From assembly GCF_000224145.3 (NCBI RefSeq), contig NC_020175.2, positions 2,517,278-2,581,277 of the forward strand: DNA of 64,000 bases, written 5' to 3'. A model generated the notes under the pieces. It was given only the letters and a program-made list of their open reading frames with translations, was not told where the DNA came from and ran no database searches. The translations under genes were made by a program, and so were the position numbers. Source of the stretch: Ciona intestinalis. Taxonomy: Eukaryota; Chordata; Ascidiacea; Phlebobranchia; Cionidae. Below are positions 37,001 through 47,047 of the stretch, one piece after another (the first letter of the stretch is position 1; every line of letters starts with the position of its first letter).

Positions 37001-40000
37001 TTATCTTCTTCTGGTTGCTCTATTCCCTGCATGGCAGAAGGCCCACAAAAACAAGATTAAAATATGCATTCAAGCATTTCATTTAAGATGTATGTATGCT
37101 TTGAAAATTTAGTCTAAACAAATTTTTTGAATCTGCTTATTACCAGCAGATGATTTCCATCAGTCGAATTATCTAAAACTGTGTTGTGTAGTAAACGATA
37201 GTAGTATGAAATAGCATAAAAACATTCTTTTAAAGAAGGCCCACAAATACAAGATAAAAATATGCATTAAAGGACTCAGTTAAGAGGTATGTATGCTTTG
37301 AAAATCTAGTTTAAACAATTTCAGATTTTTTACATCGAGTATTTATCTAAAACTGTGTTGTGTAGTCAACGATTTTGACATGAAATAGCATAAGAACATT
37401 TTTTTATTTTTTTATACAAGGCCCACAAATACAAGATTAAAATACGCATTAGGGGCTCCAGTTGCAAGGATTGGTTTAATAATCAAATGACAATAAATGG
37501 CATAAGATTTTAACTTAACTATTTCTTATCAATGACTACTTAAACGTTAGAAAATTTAAATTATTAGTAATAATACTGCTATGTGCACACCGTGGAAACA
37601 TGTTGGCCAACTTTACAGCACAGGTCCTGGCATGCCCTTACCATGAGACCTCAACAGTTACCAAATAGTATAAAAATTATAACCAATTTAACATAAAGTA
37701 TAAAAATTCCAACCAATATTTGATAAAATATAAAAATTTTATCTAATTTTACCTGTTTAATGATTTTATTGATCTCAGAAACTGCCTTTTTCACGCATTC
37801 AATTGTATTGGCGGAGACGAGAGCATGAAGAGGTTCATCTTCTCCTGGAAGAGGTTGGCCATCCTTGCGTCCGATCTTTCCTTCTTTCACTGATCCCTTG
37901 CCTCGGATCATGATCTTGCAGTTGCTCTAACCACAAGGGGACAGTGTTGTTAATATTAAGGACTTTAAGGTTATTTATAAAATAAACGGTTTAAGAATTA
38001 TCTATAAAAGTTTAAGGTTATGGATAAAATAAACTTTAAAATAAAGGTGGTGTTACAGGAATGTAAGTTAAACTTATAAAATATTTTAAAGAGTTTATTT
38101 AAAATAATAAAAATCTTGCTTTATGCACACTAATGTCTGCATGTTTTTTATGGAACATTTATTATAAGTGCTAAACTCTTTTTCTTTCTTGTTATATAGT
38201 AAGGTGGGGGAAGGCAGGACACCTTTAGCCATAGTATCCAAACATCCTGGTTCCTGATCGTGTTTTAAAGAAATAAAACATCTATGGGAGTCGTTAGGAT
38301 ACAGTTTTATATTTCTTTAAATGTTCTTTTCTTACTACCCAAGACGATGAGAAAACAGAATGAAAAGGTGTCCCATCTTCCCCCACCCTACTATATAATG
38401 TCTTTATTCATCAAAATGACAATATAACATAAAAACGTAATGAAACTTACATCTTTTTCAATCTTTTTTAACGTGTTGCCCCTCGGACCAATCAGAAGAC
38501 CCACAAAGTTAATGTTAGGGTTGAGATCCTGAGGAATCATTACACGCTCACTGATGCGCTGCTGTGGGGGTCTGTAAGGACATGGTTATGAAGACCAAAA
38601 TACAAAGTAGGTTATAGAGATATGTTACTTAAAAATGAAGGTAATATACATTAGTAGTATCCTAGTATCCTATTTAAAAATTACTTAATTAAATTGTGAA
38701 ATTGTCTGGCAACACAATTGCAAAAAGTGAAAATAATAATGTAAGAGCTAAGCTTATTAAGCATGATAAAAACCAGGCTCTGTGGCAAAATGGGAGGATG
38801 ACCCAGTTTCTTGGTATATTAAAACAGTGGTAGAAATGTATTTTGTTACGAAGTTATTTTCAGTCTAAAATTTGTGGAAATGATACTTTTTTTTGCAATT
38901 TTTTTGTTAAGTTTAAACAAGTGTCATTGTATATAGATACACACATGTATATGTGTTCAGCAAACAAAATCCACTTATTGAAGCTGGAAAATAACAAATA
39001 TGGGATTTGACTCACTTGTAGTCCATGGGTGGTTTATACTCTGGGTTGATGTCCTGCATTTTGATGATGAGTCTGTGTCGCTCTTCCTCCAACCTCTTTC
39101 GAGTCCGGTACTCCCGTGTGTTCATCCTCTTCCCCTCCCCGTTGTAAATTGGCTCTGGAGACGGGGATCTGGAAGAAAAAGAAGATTTTCGCGATAGCAA
39201 AATTTTTGCAAAGTAGAAAAAAAATATGCTAAAAATATTTAAGAAGTGTCATATTTGCGCCTAGGTTAAAAAAGAGAAAAAATAGCGATTTTTTCGAAAG
39301 TCCCTAATGTTGGTTTTGATCTTCGTAATCGAGAACGATGCTCGGTAGCTACATAGAACCATGGAATTATCTTTTCTCAGCTGCTGCTGGAAAGTTTGAA
39401 TTAAAAATGTTTTGGTTATAGAAGAAAAGGTAAATTTGGTTAAACATTTTAATTACAGATTCCTGCAAAGCTGGATGTAAAAAAAGCATAGAAGTTAGTT
39501 ATCTTTAATCCGTGTGTAATTTGGAAGCTGGCAGATCAGTTAACAAGAATTAAATTGACGTTCTTTAAAAACAACGACTGGTTTTGGCGTAGGTAATAAA
39601 ATTTTGGCGAAAAAGAATGGATATCAAGTGATTCGTAATGTACTTATTTTCATTGTAATCAACTAGTGAACTTACATATGAAAACCAATGCACACGTATA
39701 TAAGCTTTCGTTTACTTGTTATGTTAGTAACTTAATAATGAAACCAGTGTTTCTAATGAATTTATTGTCCTTACTTTAGCATCCTTAACTAATAACAGTA
39801 AAATAGTCAATGAATTCTAGTGTAAAATAGAGAATAACATTTTCCAACCAATAATTTAGAAATAGACAAAACATACATATTTTAAAACGAAAATAGGATA
39901 TTTATAATATATATTATAGTGGGGTGAGGGAAGATGGGACACCTTCAAAACAAAATATTCAAATATCCTAATTGTGTTTTAAACAATTACCAACAGTCCA

Positions 40001-41533
40001 TTGGGAGTCATACAGATACGGATTTATAATTTTTTGAATGTTCTTTGTACTTTGTTTACTACCATGTGTAATCAGAAAATAGAATGAGAGGGTGTCCCAT
40101 CTTCCCCACCCTACTATTCTTATATGTTAATATATGTATAAAAATCAATTAATTAAGTAAGGACTAGAAAATGTAACAACAGAACCAATCCAGGTCCGCT
40201 CTGCACTGCCACCAAGTGACGACAGGCCCTTTTATAAGCCAAACCTGTCTTCTGGATTCGCTGGTATGCCGAGATCGCCACACTTCAGTTTCCTTGACAC
40301 ATCTTCTATCTGTAGCTGAACTGTTAGGTTTTCGGTTACGTGCAAACAAAACCGAAAAGGAAAAAAGGAGGAAACTTGTGATTAGGTGCATTTGCTTGCT
40401 CTCCCAAGCTGCCAAAGGCAAGCCAGGAGTATACGGAAAAGTTATTATGGTAAATATTATGTTTATAAATATAATATAGCCTAGGGTGCAAGATAGCTGA
40501 TTTGTACTTTTCAATAAACTGAAAACTTAAGACAACTATGGGTAAATTAGCGGAACAGGTAAAATACATACAAAGTACACAGTAAAAGTGAAAATTATTT
40601 TACGTCTACAATACCCATTTTGGTTTCTTGATTGAGTAAACCTCAAATGGCATTACCTTACCTGATATTAAAACATTTCAAAATTCACCATGAACTAAGC
40701 AATAAAAACTTAAAGCTCACCTATATATGCTCTCTGCTGATGAGGAGTTAGATTGGAGGACACTGAAGCTGGCATCCCAGGGATCTCGGTTTTCACAGCA
40801 GCGCTGCTCCACCTGCTCCTCTTCTTCTTGGGTCTTCCGCGATCCTCCTGGCTCTCTTGAGGTTTGGGTTGGGCTTGAGGTTGGTTCCAGTTATTTCCGC
40901 CACCAGCTGTTTGACCTGTGTGAGGGATATTGAACTGAAGTGAAAAAAATCTGAAGAATTAATTTCACATGCATTTGTAAGCGTTATATACTGCTACTGT
41001 TGTTACCAGCCAGATGGGAAGCTAGATAAACGCAGAGCACAAATTAAATACCACCTTGAATGGCTTGCTGTCAACCAAACATTGATCTGTTTTTTTTACC
41101 AGAAAAGCAATTTTCAAACATTAAAATTTGTAGTAGACAAAATAAGAAAATATTTCAACTTCAAAGTTTTAGATGTACCAAACAAACATTCAGTAACTTT
41201 ACATTTAAGTAAAATTATAGCCAATGCCGATTTTGTGAAATGAAATCATATTCAATATAGCAAACATCAAATCCACAATCTACCCATTTTTTTACCTCCA
41301 GCTACTGCGTTGTTTCTCTGTGCAAGTTTGGCCAGGTTGGCAGCAGCAGCCTGTGCAGCTTTGAGAGCTATGGTAGCATTATTGCTGGCTGCTACGGAAC
41401 CCATGCCTTTTTTTGGTTCATCCTCCCTTGGAGGAGAGGACGAGAATCCTCGTTTTGCTCCGATGGCTTTGTTCCTCGTTCCCAAGGGAATCGCGTTTGC
41501 ACCGGTAAAGCCGCTGCTTTGTCTACGAGACAT
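34089..41533 (-). CDS. SF1: Splicing factor 1 / branchpoint-binding protein
   Basis: SF1 binds the intron branchpoint with U2AF in the nucleus during early spliceosome assembly. Eleven exons: 41533-41296, 40915-40721, 40320-40245, 39168-39016, 38571-38451, 37926-37753, 36599-36502, 36081-35910, 35471-35221, one beginning in the gap and ending at 34462, and 34387-34089. Seen in order: U2AF-ligand motif (RPKKKRSRW); VQLQIEDVSRKLKCGDLG; the SPSP motif in RSPSPEPIYN; KH domain (NINFVGLLIGPRGNTLKKIE, KIMIRGKGSVKEGK, LPGEDEPLHALVSANT); QUA2 region (DLRKLQLMELAKLNGTLRED); CCHC zinc knuckle CTKCGGRGHLVQDC; a Gly-rich stretch; and a Pro/Met-rich tail (PAPPPPPPQ, stop). All phases agree. The long Ala-rich start MSRRQSSGFTGANAIPLGTR differs from vertebrate SF1. 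A 268-N gap hides part of one low-complexity exon. Confidence 0.96.
34650..34917. other. Assembly gap (268 N)
   Basis: The gap hides the 5' part of a Pro-rich SF1 exon and its acceptor. Confidence 1.
34972..35137 (+). mobile_element. TAGGGTGGGG MITE in an SF1 intron
   Basis: TAGGATGGGGGAAGATGGGA at the left and CATCTTCCCCCCACCCTA at the right; the interior is slightly shortened. Confidence 0.9.
36185..36356 (-). mobile_element. TAGGGTGGGG MITE in an SF1 intron
   Basis: TAGGGTGGGGGCAGATAGGA at the left; TGTCCCATCTTCCTCCACAG at the right. Confidence 0.85.
36571..37460. repeat. Tandem repeats of about 180-230 bp that copy an exon edge
   Basis: Five units, marked by GGCCCACAAATACAAG-like words at 36612, 36806, 37040, 37238 and 37420, fill the SF1 intron upstream of exon 36599-36502. 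The unit at about 37000-37040 also carries the first roughly 30 bases of that exon with its acceptor (GGTTGCTCTATTCCCTGCAT), forming a decoy splice acceptor. Confidence 0.85.
38200..38390 (+). mobile_element. TAGGGTGGGG MITE in an SF1 intron
   Basis: TAAGGTGGGGGAAGGCAGGA at the left, GTCCCATCTTCCCCCACCCT at the right; full length. Confidence 0.9.
39917..40113 (+). mobile_element. TAGGGTGGGG MITE in an SF1 intron
   Basis: GGGGTGAGGGAAGATGGGAC at the left, GTCCCATCTTCCCCACCCTA at the right; full length. Confidence 0.9.
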
Positions 41534-42160
41534 TTTTCACTTTTTTTAATAATGTTTAAATAAAATTCTATGTCTGCAAGGAAGGAATAAATTTTACTAC
41601 CTAGTAGCACCAGAAACTAAAACAAACAGGATTTAAAAGCTGCATAGTGCTGTTTTAGATCAGCCGTTGAAAAATATAGCTTCATTGGCAGGAATTGAGG
41701 AATATAATTAAGTTATGATGGAACTTAGTCCTAAGATCAGTGGGGGTAGAAAGTGGATCACCTTGAATGAAAATATGTTTGGAAAAATTGCAAATCAAAA
41801 AAAAAAAAAAATTAAAATAGAAAAATTTGTGATACATATAAATTAATTTGGTGCCGAATGCTTTAGATTTGACTGTTACCAATTTAGAAAAAAATTCAGA
41901 ATATGCTTTATGAAGCTATGTTATATATTATGCAATAAATTCTAAACTGGGAAGTGAGAATAAATAGAAAAATACAACACAATTGTCAAAATATAACTTA
42001 TTCTATTGAGCCTATAGCAAGTAAAAAGCAAGTCAATCAATATTTATTGGCAGATTGAGATCACGTCACAGTAAAACAGAGTTTGATCTTAGTCCAAAAT
42101 TCAGAAATTTTCAAAGAAAAATAAGAATAATTGCCTTAATGCTGTAATGCAGAAACTAGG
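41534..42160. other. Short intergenic region between SKIV2L and SF1
   Basis: AT-rich stretch upstream of the SF1 start. A minus-strand AATAAA lies near 42046-42051, about 110 bases after the SKIV2L stop, and is its likely polyadenylation signal. I see no other feature. Confidence 0.6.
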
Positions 42161-45100
42161 TTATTGCGTGTACAAGCTCGCTGCAAATACAATGTCCCGC
42201 TTGATAAGTTCTGAACAGGTTTTCATTTTCTCAAATAATGTGGGGTCCCCGATTACCCTTGCAGCGTTACGAACATCCCGACAAGTTTCGTAAAGTCTTT
42301 GTATAGTACGTACCACCATACCTTCCTGTACCAAAGTTAAATTTGTGATGTCTTTGAAAGAAGTGCCTTGTGCCCATTCATACACAACTTCTACAAGTCC
42401 GAAGTTTAAGGTTTTAACAAAATCTTCTACAGGCTGCTGGATGCCTTGGGCCCACTGCAGCTCGCCTACACTTTTTGCAACTTCAATAATTTTGTTCATG
42501 CCTTCCTTTAAGTTTGGGGTAAGAGTGACATCGCCCATGTCGACTCTTTGCTGGAAGACAACTGAAGATAGAAGAGCGACGATCTCAGCCGGTTCCATGG
42601 TGGAGAAGACGTTTTCAAATATGATCTCAGTGAGAACTATTTCATGAGACGAAATTTCGCAAGCGACTCGGCCTTTTAACTGAACAGCTCCACCAAAATC
42701 GATGTAACGTAACTGTTTTAGAACTAACTTTCTTTGCTTGAATTCTGGCAGGAGAAGCAGACTTTTTTCGCTGAGTAGATACTTTAGATCGTTCAGTTCT
42801 TTCTTAAGTTGAACAAACGCAGCAACTTCGTGTACTTGGGTGTTAAACAAAGGGGAGGAAACGCATTGAAATGCTGAGGTTACTAAATCTATTAAGGAAT
42901 TCATGCTAAGAATGTTTTCTACCATATCTATTTCGTTTACACCAAGATCAGCTCTTAGATCCACTTGACCACAGTCTTTAGACTGAAGAATGCGTAAAAG
43001 TTCTTGAAGAGCGATACCAGTTGCTTTGTCCGGTAAATCTGAGCTGAACCGAGGTATTTCCCTTCTTTTGCAATCTTCAAAAATACGATCAGATTGAATT
43101 TTAAGTTTTTTATTCGTAATAACCAGTATATCATCAATGGTTATTTCAAGCAATTTCTCACATGGAGTAGACACAGGCACAGTGAGCAGTTGGCCCATTA
43201 TGTACCTTGGATCCCAGCAGTTTATATCAGTCTTGGGTGGCTCCTTTTCTGTCAGCACCATCACAGTAAAATACTTTTCTACCCGTGAGGTGTTTACTTT
43301 GAGAGTGACGGCCAGGTGTTGCTGGTAAGGTGAGCATGACAGCACCACAATTCGTCCAGGGTGGATTAGTTTAGTTGAAGATGGGCTTGATAGAACCTGC
43401 TTGTACACGGACTTCCTTAACCTGAGGAGTTCTTGGCAGGTGTTAAGGTAATCTTCATAATCAGTGGTTTCAATTAACTCCCTCATCTCCTCACCTCTCT
43501 TCATTTGAACATTCAGTTCTCGTACTCTTTGTTCTCGGGCTTTCGAATTCTTTCTGGAACCAAACTCGGAGAAGCTTCTTTTCATCACTTCTTCCACTCT
43601 CAGCTGTTCTACACGGAGGAGGTTGAGGATCATCCCGTAAGTGAGGCGGAACTGAGATTCCAGCTTGGTAGGTCTTCCAAGCATCATTATTTGCAGCTCA
43701 GCCATCTCCGGAACCTGGCCCTTGCAGAGAATAATGACATTTCCGACATCATCCAGCCCTCTTCTACCTGCCCTTCCAGCCATTTGTATATACTCTCCAG
43801 CCAGAAGATTTCTCATTTTCGTACCGTCATGTTTTCGAAGGCTGTCAAATACAACAGTCCTTGCCGGCATGTTAACACCCATTGCGAATGTTTCGGTGGC
43901 AAAAAGAAGCTTTACCAATCCCCGAGCAAACAGCATTTCAACCACTTCTTTTAAGATTGGTAGAATCCCACTGTGGTGAACACCAATACCGTGTTGTAGC
44001 TGTTCACTCATTTGTTGAACTTGCGGGAGGTTCTGGTCACTCCCTTTTAACTTTTTCACACACTTATTCACAAAAATATGAATCTCACTTTTTTCTTGAG
44101 TGCTAGTAAGATCAAGAGAGGAAAGCAAAGCTGCATTTTCATCGCACCTCTTCCTTGAAAATGTAAAAGCCACAACTGGGAGTTGGTTTAACTTACACAG
44201 CCTGTTAAGTAGAGAGAGCCAGATCCCTTTGTCAGAAGCAGGGTTCGTGATTCGTTGAACTTTTGCTCCAGTTTTTTGCTGTTTATTTGACCGTTCAGTC
44301 CTCGCAGTTAGAGCTTTTTGATATCCAGCTGTGTCAAATTTTCGGTTTGAGTCAACAATCAAAAACATCTGATCATTTGTTTTGTTACTGTTGCCTGTGT
44401 AAAGGTAATGAGTAAGAGGCACCGGTCGCTTTTGCGTGCTGATGACATAGATTTTCTTCTGCTTAGTGCGCCCAATCCAATTAGCAAACTCCATGGTGTT
44501 TGGTACAGTAGCACTGAGCAAAACAACATTGCAATGCACAGGCAGCATGATGAGGACTTCTTCCCATACTACCCCTCTTTCAGAGTCATTTATGTAGTGA
44601 ACCTCATCAAAAATGACCCACTCCAGGTCTCTAATTGTATCAGAGCCATTATACAACATAGACCTTAAAATTTCTGTCGTCATTATCAAGCAAAATGCAT
44701 CAGGGTTAATTTGCACATCGCCTGTTATCAAACCAACGTCACTAAAAGTTTGTTTAAAATCACGAAACTTCTGATTTGACAGTGCTTTGATCGGACTTGT
44801 GTATATCACTCTTGTCATGTGCTTTGCAGACAGAGCAATGGCATATTCGGCTACTACTGTTTTGCCTGCTGATGTATGAGCGGCAACGAACACACTTTTA
44901 CGGTCTTCCAGCTTTAAAACCGCTTGTTTTTGAAAGGTGTCTAATTCAAATGGCCATGTTCTTGCCATAACAGGCACTTGTTGGTGAAAATTGGTAACTG
45001 AGGTATCTATATCAACTTTATATGCCCATTTTTCTTCACTTAAGGGCTTATCTCCTGGCATAGCAATGTTTTCACTAGGACTACGTGTGGATTTTAGGTT

Positions 45101-45868
45101 AAGAGATGGTAAAAGCTTGTCGACGGTTTCATTTTCCATATTAACTAATGGTTTGTCACTTTGTTCTTTAGGAACAACTTCAACCTTTGGCTCAGGTATT
45201 GAACCCAATTCTTCAAATGCATATTGATCAAAGATGTCAGACATATTTAACTTGTGTTCTTGTCCAATTTGATTCGCTTCAAATGTGACGCCTGTCTCAA
45301 ACCCCGCAGGGCATGATAACAGATCACTCTGAAAATCAATTTCTTCGCCTTCTGATTTTGTAACTGAAATCAATTCATCTGCATTTGGCTCTTCCATACC
45401 CCCAGGCCAAAAAGGGAAATTGTTGCTTGACCCTCTAGTACGGTCAACTGGCGCACCAGGAGCGCGCGCCATTGTGCAAGCGTTTTTTGCTGTCAGGTTA
45501 ATACCAGAGTGAATATCCTCTTCAAACACACCAAGAATTTCTCCAGTTGTTTCATTTCTTTCCACCTGTAGTGTACTGGATGGTGGGCATTGCTCCAAAG
45601 AATAGACAGCACTTAAATCATTCTCTTTTGGCCATATTGTTTGAGTATTGCGCCTGTGAAATATCGCAAGCTCCTCAAGATTGAGGCATGTTTCAACCAC
45701 TTCTTGAGTTGCAGATTTCAACACTGGGAGGTCAGCAATAGGCAAGAGTAATGACTGGCATGTAAGACTGTCATTGTTGCAGTTTGACTTGGTAACAACC
45801 AGTTCACCACAAACGCTTGTTTCAAGCAGGTTAAACCCACATTGTGGGAAATCCTCTGATTCCACCAT
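42161..45868 (-). CDS. SKIV2L: SKI2-like RNA helicase of the Ski complex, single coding exon
   Basis: This helicase feeds cytoplasmic mRNA 3' to 5' into the exosome with TTC37/SKI3 and WDR61/SKI8. One uninterrupted frame of 1235 residues covers the full family length (human about 1246). The N-terminal Ski motif GGMEEPNADELI and EGEEIDFQSDLLSCPAGFE are present. Helicase motifs are intact: I AHTSAGKTVVAEYA (near residue 328), II FDEVHYIND (near 420), III LLSATVPN, VI QMAGRAGRRGLDD (near 693). The insertion (arch) region and the C-terminus FGLVEVVYEWAQG and RDIVFAASLYTQ also match. The frame is open back to 45889, but the first ATG is at 45868 (MVESEDFPQCGF). A CAG acceptor-like site lies just upstream, so a spliced 5' untranslated exon is possible. 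It has no coding intron, unlike every neighbour. Confidence 0.97.
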   Translation of the reverse strand: MVESEDFPQCGFNLLETSVCGELVVTKSNCNNDSLTCQSLLLPIADLPVLKSATQEVVETCLNLEELAIFHRRNTQTIWPKENDLSAVYSLEQCPPSSTLQVERNETTGEILGVFEEDIHSGINLTAKNACTMARAPGAPVDRTRGSSNNFPFWPGGMEEPNADELISVTKSEGEEIDFQSDLLSCPAGFETGVTFEANQIGQEHKLNMSDIFDQYAFEELGSIPEPKVEVVPKEQSDKPLVNMENETVDKLLPSLNLKSTRSPSENIAMPGDKPLSEEKWAYKVDIDTSVTNFHQQVPVMARTWPFELDTFQKQAVLKLEDRKSVFVAAHTSAGKTVVAEYAIALSAKHMTRVIYTSPIKALSNQKFRDFKQTFSDVGLITGDVQINPDAFCLIMTTEILRSMLYNGSDTIRDLEWVIFDEVHYINDSERGVVWEEVLIMLPVHCNVVLLSATVPNTMEFANWIGRTKQKKIYVISTQKRPVPLTHYLYTGNSNKTNDQMFLIVDSNRKFDTAGYQKALTARTERSNKQQKTGAKVQRITNPASDKGIWLSLLNRLCKLNQLPVVAFTFSRKRCDENAALLSSLDLTSTQEKSEIHIFVNKCVKKLKGSDQNLPQVQQMSEQLQHGIGVHHSGILPILKEVVEMLFARGLVKLLFATETFAMGVNMPARTVVFDSLRKHDGTKMRNLLAGEYIQMAGRAGRRGLDDVGNVIILCKGQVPEMAELQIMMLGRPTKLESQFRLTYGMILNLLRVEQLRVEEVMKRSFSEFGSRKNSKAREQRVRELNVQMKRGEEMRELIETTDYEDYLNTCQELLRLRKSVYKQVLSSPSSTKLIHPGRIVVLSCSPYQQHLAVTLKVNTSRVEKYFTVMVLTEKEPPKTDINCWDPRYIMGQLLTVPVSTPCEKLLEITIDDILVITNKKLKIQSDRIFEDCKRREIPRFSSDLPDKATGIALQELLRILQSKDCGQVDLRADLGVNEIDMVENILSMNSLIDLVTSAFQCVSSPLFNTQVHEVAAFVQLKKELNDLKYLLSEKSLLLLPEFKQRKLVLKQLRYIDFGGAVQLKGRVACEISSHEIVLTEIIFENVFSTMEPAEIVALLSSVVFQQRVDMGDVTLTPNLKEGMNKIIEVAKSVGELQWAQGIQQPVEDFVKTLNFGLVEVVYEWAQGTSFKDITNLTLVQEGMVVRTIQRLYETCRDVRNAARVIGDPTLFEKMKTCSELIKRDIVFAASLYTQ

Positions 45869-47047
45869 TAGTGCTGCAAGCCAAGTCACATCAACTTGAA
45901 TTTATCTGGAAGAAATATAATTAGGAATAAATAGGTTGCAAATTCGCGCTTAGAAAATGCAACTCAGAATTTCTTTTTGCGAACAAAATATATGGCAAGA
46001 AGTAAATTAATACAATTATTTTAAATTACGAATTTTCTCTTTCCGGGGGAAGCTGCATGTTAACTGTTACCGTATACGATAGTGAAAATGTATATATATG
46101 TTGTTAGAGTGGTCTAAAACAAAACACATACGTTGTTAACTTTTGTATTACATCTTTTGCACACTAGAACTCGATTTTCCAAAATTTATGCATCTTCATT
46201 TTGCATAAAATTATTAAATGGAAATACGACCTAATCTGCTACTCACCAGCTTAACTATAGAGTTTCTGATCCTCCGTTCTCATGTACAGTGTGTTGTTGT
46301 TGATATCTGATGATCTCATTAATAGTGCTCCATTTATTGGTGAAATAACAACCTAAATCTTACATCGCATGTTACAACAGTTAAAAAAAATATGAAGCCG
46401 TAAGCGTTTTCCCACAGTTCTTTTCGTGTCAAATATGCAATCCAATTCCTTGACAATTTCTTCTAAACAAGTGAGCACAAATAAAATGAGTAAGCACGTA
46501 AGATAACTAGCCTATTTTTAATTTGCCATCTGTTAAATACCACCACAATCGACGATGCTCAATTAAAACAAACTAGAAATAACCCACGGTCCATATATGT
46601 GACCGTGTAACAGAAGAGTCATAGAAAATCTTAAATAATGTTTCAATTGGGGATTAATAGTAAAAAAAGGTCCTTTAATGCAACCCGATAGTAAAATCCC
46701 CGACAGTACTCTCTTATTGTACGGGTCGATCCTTTACGCACACTTCTCTTCTAAATGCATAGTACAACCTTTTTAAAGTTAATTTTAGTGTTGATTTACT
46801 GTATGTTAGGTGCAACAGCCACGCTTTCTATTCGACTTTTCCACATTTTTTATTCATAGCGTTTTCCAACTGTTGTTTTGCTGTTAATTCCACCCCCATT
46901 GAAAAAGCAAGCCACTGGAAACAACCCTGCGTTTTCATGTGATTTCTCTTTAAAAATATTAAGGTAACAACACATGGCAAAGCTGCCAACGACATAACAT
47001 TAACAAACAAACAAACGTAAAATTAACCGGAAAAACAAGCATTATAT
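45869..47047. other. Intergenic region between YTHDC2 and SKIV2L
   Basis: AT-rich. It should contain the SKIV2L promoter. An ATG-TGA pair sits at 45891-45886, about 20 bases before the SKIV2L start. Around 46790-46960 is a faint third copy of the dispersed ATT-tailed repeat. I see nothing resembling a YTH domain. Confidence 0.6.

Noticed and set aside
42345-45227. Several plus-strand frames of 60-150 residues
   Set aside because: All are opposite-strand shadows of the long SKIV2L exon.
46828-47010. 60-residue minus-strand frame starting MFVNVMSLAALPCVV
   Set aside because: It has one hydrophobic stretch but no family match, and it overlaps what looks like a worn copy of the dispersed ATT-tailed repeat.
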